Origin: CAZLMG01 sp964560765
GTDB lineage: Bacteria > Bdellovibrionota_B > Oligoflexia > Oligoflexales > CAZLMG01
Direction of reading: 5' to 3'
Length of the DNA: 9,338 nucleotides
Assembly: GCA_964560765.1 (NCBI GenBank)
Contig: CAZLMG010000062.1
Coordinates: 1-9,338, forward strand
Of this stretch, positions 7,286-9,338 are shown piece by piece. The notes under the pieces are model-generated. The model was not told the DNA's origin, did no database searches, and saw only the letters and a list, made by a program, of their open reading frames with translations. How positions within the stretch are numbered: the stretch's first letter is position 1; each line of letters begins with the position of its first letter. A program made the position numbers and the translations under genes.

Positions 7286-7440
7286 CTGCGTCTTACAATA
7301 AGCGTACATTAACCTGTTTTATTGGCTAGTTATCGACTGAGGGAACAGCCAGCGATCTCCCATCCGCGATCCCGTGGTGCCAAGTCCAGCGCGTTCCCCG
7401 CGACCACTGTCGCTCAGGTTTTCTCTGTCTTCTTCGTGCG

Positions 7441-7503
7441 CTACGGACCATAGAGCCACCGTAGACCGAGTCCGATAGACGCAACCGCGACCGCCGCTCG
7501 CGG
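7441..7503 (+). promoter_or_regulatory. Two adjacent perfect stem-loops in the leader of the 571-aa lipoprotein gene
   Basis: CTACGG (7441-7446) pairs perfectly with CCGTAG (7459-7464) across a 12-nt loop. CCGCGA (7485-7490) pairs perfectly with TCGCGG (7498-7503) across a 7-nt loop. They lie 67-130 nt before the ATG. They could be part of a structured untranslated leader or a DNA-binding site. GC-rich DNA yields such stems by chance, so confidence is low. Confidence 0.3.
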
Positions 7504-7570
7504 ATGGCCCGCCGCATGCACCTACCCCAGCACGCATTCAAGACGAATCATCGCAGGTAGGGAGGACTTC

Positions 7571-9286
7571 ATGTCACACAGCTTCAAGCTATTGGCTCTG
7601 AGTTTCTTGACTGCTCACTGCGGCACCCAGCCGGCCCAATCGGCCGCTCCCGGTGTCGAGCGGCGCTCGGCGTCTGCAGTGAATGTTGATGACACGGCTC
7701 CTGAGTTGCCGGCCGAGTTTCGCGATGCCTATTTTTACTTTACCGGTCAACCCATGGGCGCCGACTTCGCCACGTTGTTGGCGAGCGATTCCGAGTTATT
7801 TGACAGCTATGCCACGCTGCTGCCGGGCTCGCGACAAGCCATGCTCTTTTCCGTTGCTACGGTATACCGCGTTCTCTTTGGCCGAGGCCCAACGGTTAAA
7901 GAAGCCAGCATGTGGATCATGGCTTCTGGCAAGTTGAGCCGCCTCGGCGTTGCCCAACTCCACATGATGACCCCAGAGTATCAAAACTTCGCCCGCCAAA
8001 ACTTTCCGGTTAGCGAGGATCGAACTGTCCATTTCGCAGAGCGTCTAGCGCTCCTCGTCCTGCCATGGCGCGTGAGTATCCAAGGGATTAAGGCCACTCT
8101 GCAAGCCTCATCCGAATGGGAAAGACTCGTTACCGAAACAAGTGCGGGATTAGTGGACTCCAGCCGCTTTATGCGGGCGCTGCATTCCCAGATCAAACCC
8201 GAAATCGATGCTTTCTTTGGCGCTCCCGAAACCGCTGTCAACGAAGATTCGGCCTTTGGCTTACAGGGAGTCGACACTCGTAGCAAGCCCCACAGCGGAA
8301 ACACCATGTCCCCATTTCCCCTGACTGGCACTGAAGCTTTGGCGCCGTACATGGAAATCATTCAAGCCCAAATCGATAAGCGCATTGCCGATATCAATGC
8401 AGTCGCCAATTCGGACGTCCAGCCCTTCATTTATTTGGAAACCAAACCGACGTCCATGATACCGATAGATAGCTGCGGCACGGATAATCAAAGCTCGATC
8501 GGCACAACATCTGGCGGTGCACCTAATCCTCGCGTGGTGCCCTATGGAGCAGACTTGACTTCAGCAATCATTCGCCAAATGCCGCCTAGTGCTACTTGTG
8601 AAGAAAAGTACCACGATTGGCAGCGTGTCATTGCAAAGACGCTGCAAACAGCTTGCGACGAAAAGCCTTACTTAAAAAGCGTGGCAGGCGCTTGTCCGAG
8701 TGGTGAACAAGCCGGACAAACCCACGCGAAGGCAACGCCCGCAACGGCTCCGATGATCGGATTTATGGATATGCTGCAGGCTATGGCAGGAAATCCAGTC
8801 ATGCGCGAAGCGGGCGATTCAACGAACTCAGGTGTAACTTTTCCGTACTCGGGTGATCAGCTTTCAAACCTAAATGCAAACAGGGGAATGATGACTGGGG
8901 GCCTTCCGCTTCAAGATTATATGAATCATATGGGCCTCACCATCGTAGAGCCAGCAACAGAATTGCCGCCATTAGGTGATGCAAAGATCTGCATCCGGTG
9001 GGTACAAAAAGTGGAATCTGGCACTAAAGTGCTAGTCTGCGAAGAATCGGCTTTGAGCGGTACAAGTATGGCAACTGCCTCGGACGCCACAGCTCGATCA
9101 GACTATGACATAACCCCGGCGCCAATCACCGAGGACCACGCAACAGCAGACCACGGTAACTTAACTCACCCTGCTTATCCAGCCTATCTCACCGACGGTG
9201 AATGGCCAGATGATTGCATCCTGCCATCTTACGATGCTGACGAGCCTTTCACGGCCATTTGCTCAAAAGAACAAGTGTCCCATTAG
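7571..9286 (+). CDS. Unrecognised cysteine-containing secreted lipoprotein
   Basis: I do not recognise this 571-aa protein as a whole. The N-terminus (SFKLLALSFLTAHCG) is a lipoprotein-type signal with likely lipidated Cys17 and, unusually, His at -1. A low-complexity linker (about 18-45) precedes a helical region (about 46-190). There, VYRVLFGRGPTVKEASMWI followed by MMTPEYQNF (98-140) is reminiscent of DUF4214-like repeats, a weak resemblance by eye. After about residue 230 the chain is rich in Gly, Ser, Thr and Pro. Eight further cysteines (302, 343, 362, 375, 474, 490, 549, 564) all lie in this part and could form four disulfides, which fits export. The C-terminus is acidic and His-containing. 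An excellent AGGGAGGA (7559-7566) precedes the ATG. It appears to be a single-gene unit behind a long leader. No catalytic motif was found. Confidence 0.88.
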   Translation: MSHSFKLLALSFLTAHCGTQPAQSAAPGVERRSASAVNVDDTAPELPAEFRDAYFYFTGQPMGADFATLLASDSELFDSYATLLPGSRQAMLFSVATVYRVLFGRGPTVKEASMWIMASGKLSRLGVAQLHMMTPEYQNFARQNFPVSEDRTVHFAERLALLVLPWRVSIQGIKATLQASSEWERLVTETSAGLVDSSRFMRALHSQIKPEIDAFFGAPETAVNEDSAFGLQGVDTRSKPHSGNTMSPFPLTGTEALAPYMEIIQAQIDKRIADINAVANSDVQPFIYLETKPTSMIPIDSCGTDNQSSIGTTSGGAPNPRVVPYGADLTSAIIRQMPPSATCEEKYHDWQRVIAKTLQTACDEKPYLKSVAGACPSGEQAGQTHAKATPATAPMIGFMDMLQAMAGNPVMREAGDSTNSGVTFPYSGDQLSNLNANRGMMTGGLPLQDYMNHMGLTIVEPATELPPLGDAKICIRWVQKVESGTKVLVCEESALSGTSMATASDATARSDYDITPAPITEDHATADHGNLTHPAYPAYLTDGEWPDDCILPSYDADEPFTAICSKEQVSH

Positions 9287-9301
9287 GGCCTGTCCCTGTT
9301 T

Positions 9302-9332
9302 ACTGGTCAGCTAAGCAGCCACTGCAACCAGT
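9302..9332. repeat. Inverted repeat at the right edge, downstream of the lipoprotein gene
   Basis: ACTGGT (9302-9307) and ACCAGT (9327-9332) are perfect inverted copies separated by 19 nt, starting 16 bp after the stop of the 571-aa lipoprotein gene. This could be the stem of a transcription terminator or part of a mobile-element end. The window stops six bases later, so no T-tract or partner sequence can be seen. Confidence 0.3.
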
Positions 9333-9338
9333 GTTCAG

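Larger units (their letters stand above)
7156..7570. other. 415-bp intergenic region with GC-rich inverted repeats
   Basis: No convincing gene lies between hflX and the next lipoprotein. Open frames on the minus strand (about 70 codons, 7319-7541) are arginine- and glycine-rich, lack recognisable features and look like chance. No tRNA T-loop signature and no T-tract terminator for hflX was seen. Possible -10 elements are TATAAC (7223-7228, with TTGCAC at 7202-7207 but only a 15-bp spacer) and TACAAT (7294-7299, no good -35). Either would give a long leader of roughly 265-335 nt to the lipoprotein gene. Several perfect inverted repeats lie in this leader and are listed separately. Confidence 0.5.

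Noticed and set aside
7319..7541. Two overlapping minus-strand frames of about 70 codons in the 415-bp intergenic region.
   Set aside because: They are Arg/Gly-rich, without a good ribosome binding site or recognisable motif, and lie over GC-rich inverted repeats.

Overview
The window comes from a Gram-negative bacterium. It carries lpxD (lipid A biosynthesis) and two genes whose products begin with lipoprotein signal peptides. Base composition is moderately GC-rich by eye. All six genes are intact. The housekeeping genes (lpxD, purB, purA, hflX) are recognisable from sequence motifs. The two lipoproteins are lineage-specific in appearance and both have a histidine immediately before the lipidated cysteine. 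A CPAF/tricorn-type S41 lipoprotein next to hflX, together with these odd lipoboxes, would fit a deltaproteobacterium-like or Bdellovibrionota/Oligoflexia-type lineage. That placement is an inference and was not tested.

Layout: bases 1-98 hold no gene I can defend. On the minus strand, purB (2555-1152, TTG start) is followed after 24 bp by lpxD (1127-99), probably as one transcript. A 144-bp intergenic region separates purB from the divergently transcribed purA (2700-3962, GTG start). The two enzymes of AMP metabolism, PurA (IMP to adenylosuccinate) and PurB (adenylosuccinate to AMP, plus the earlier SAICAR lyase step), therefore share one control region. The 3' end of purA, including its stop codon, lies in a perfect 33-bp tandem repeat (about 2.5 copies, 3939-4021).

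On the plus strand, a 565-aa S41 serine-protease lipoprotein (4164-5861) is followed after only 13 bp by hflX (5875-7155), so the two are probably co-transcribed. A 415-bp non-coding stretch with several GC-rich inverted repeats (7156-7570) then precedes an unrecognised 571-aa secreted lipoprotein (7571-9286). That protein has eight cysteines besides the lipidated one, and its N-terminal helical region faintly resembles DUF4214. The window ends in 52 bp of non-coding sequence with an inverted repeat.

The core genes look ordinary. The parts most worth a second look are the stop-codon-bearing tandem repeat, the two His-Cys lipoboxes, the CPAF-like protease paired with hflX, and the orphan Cys-containing lipoprotein with its long, structured leader. 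I did not find convincing evidence for a new multi-gene system.
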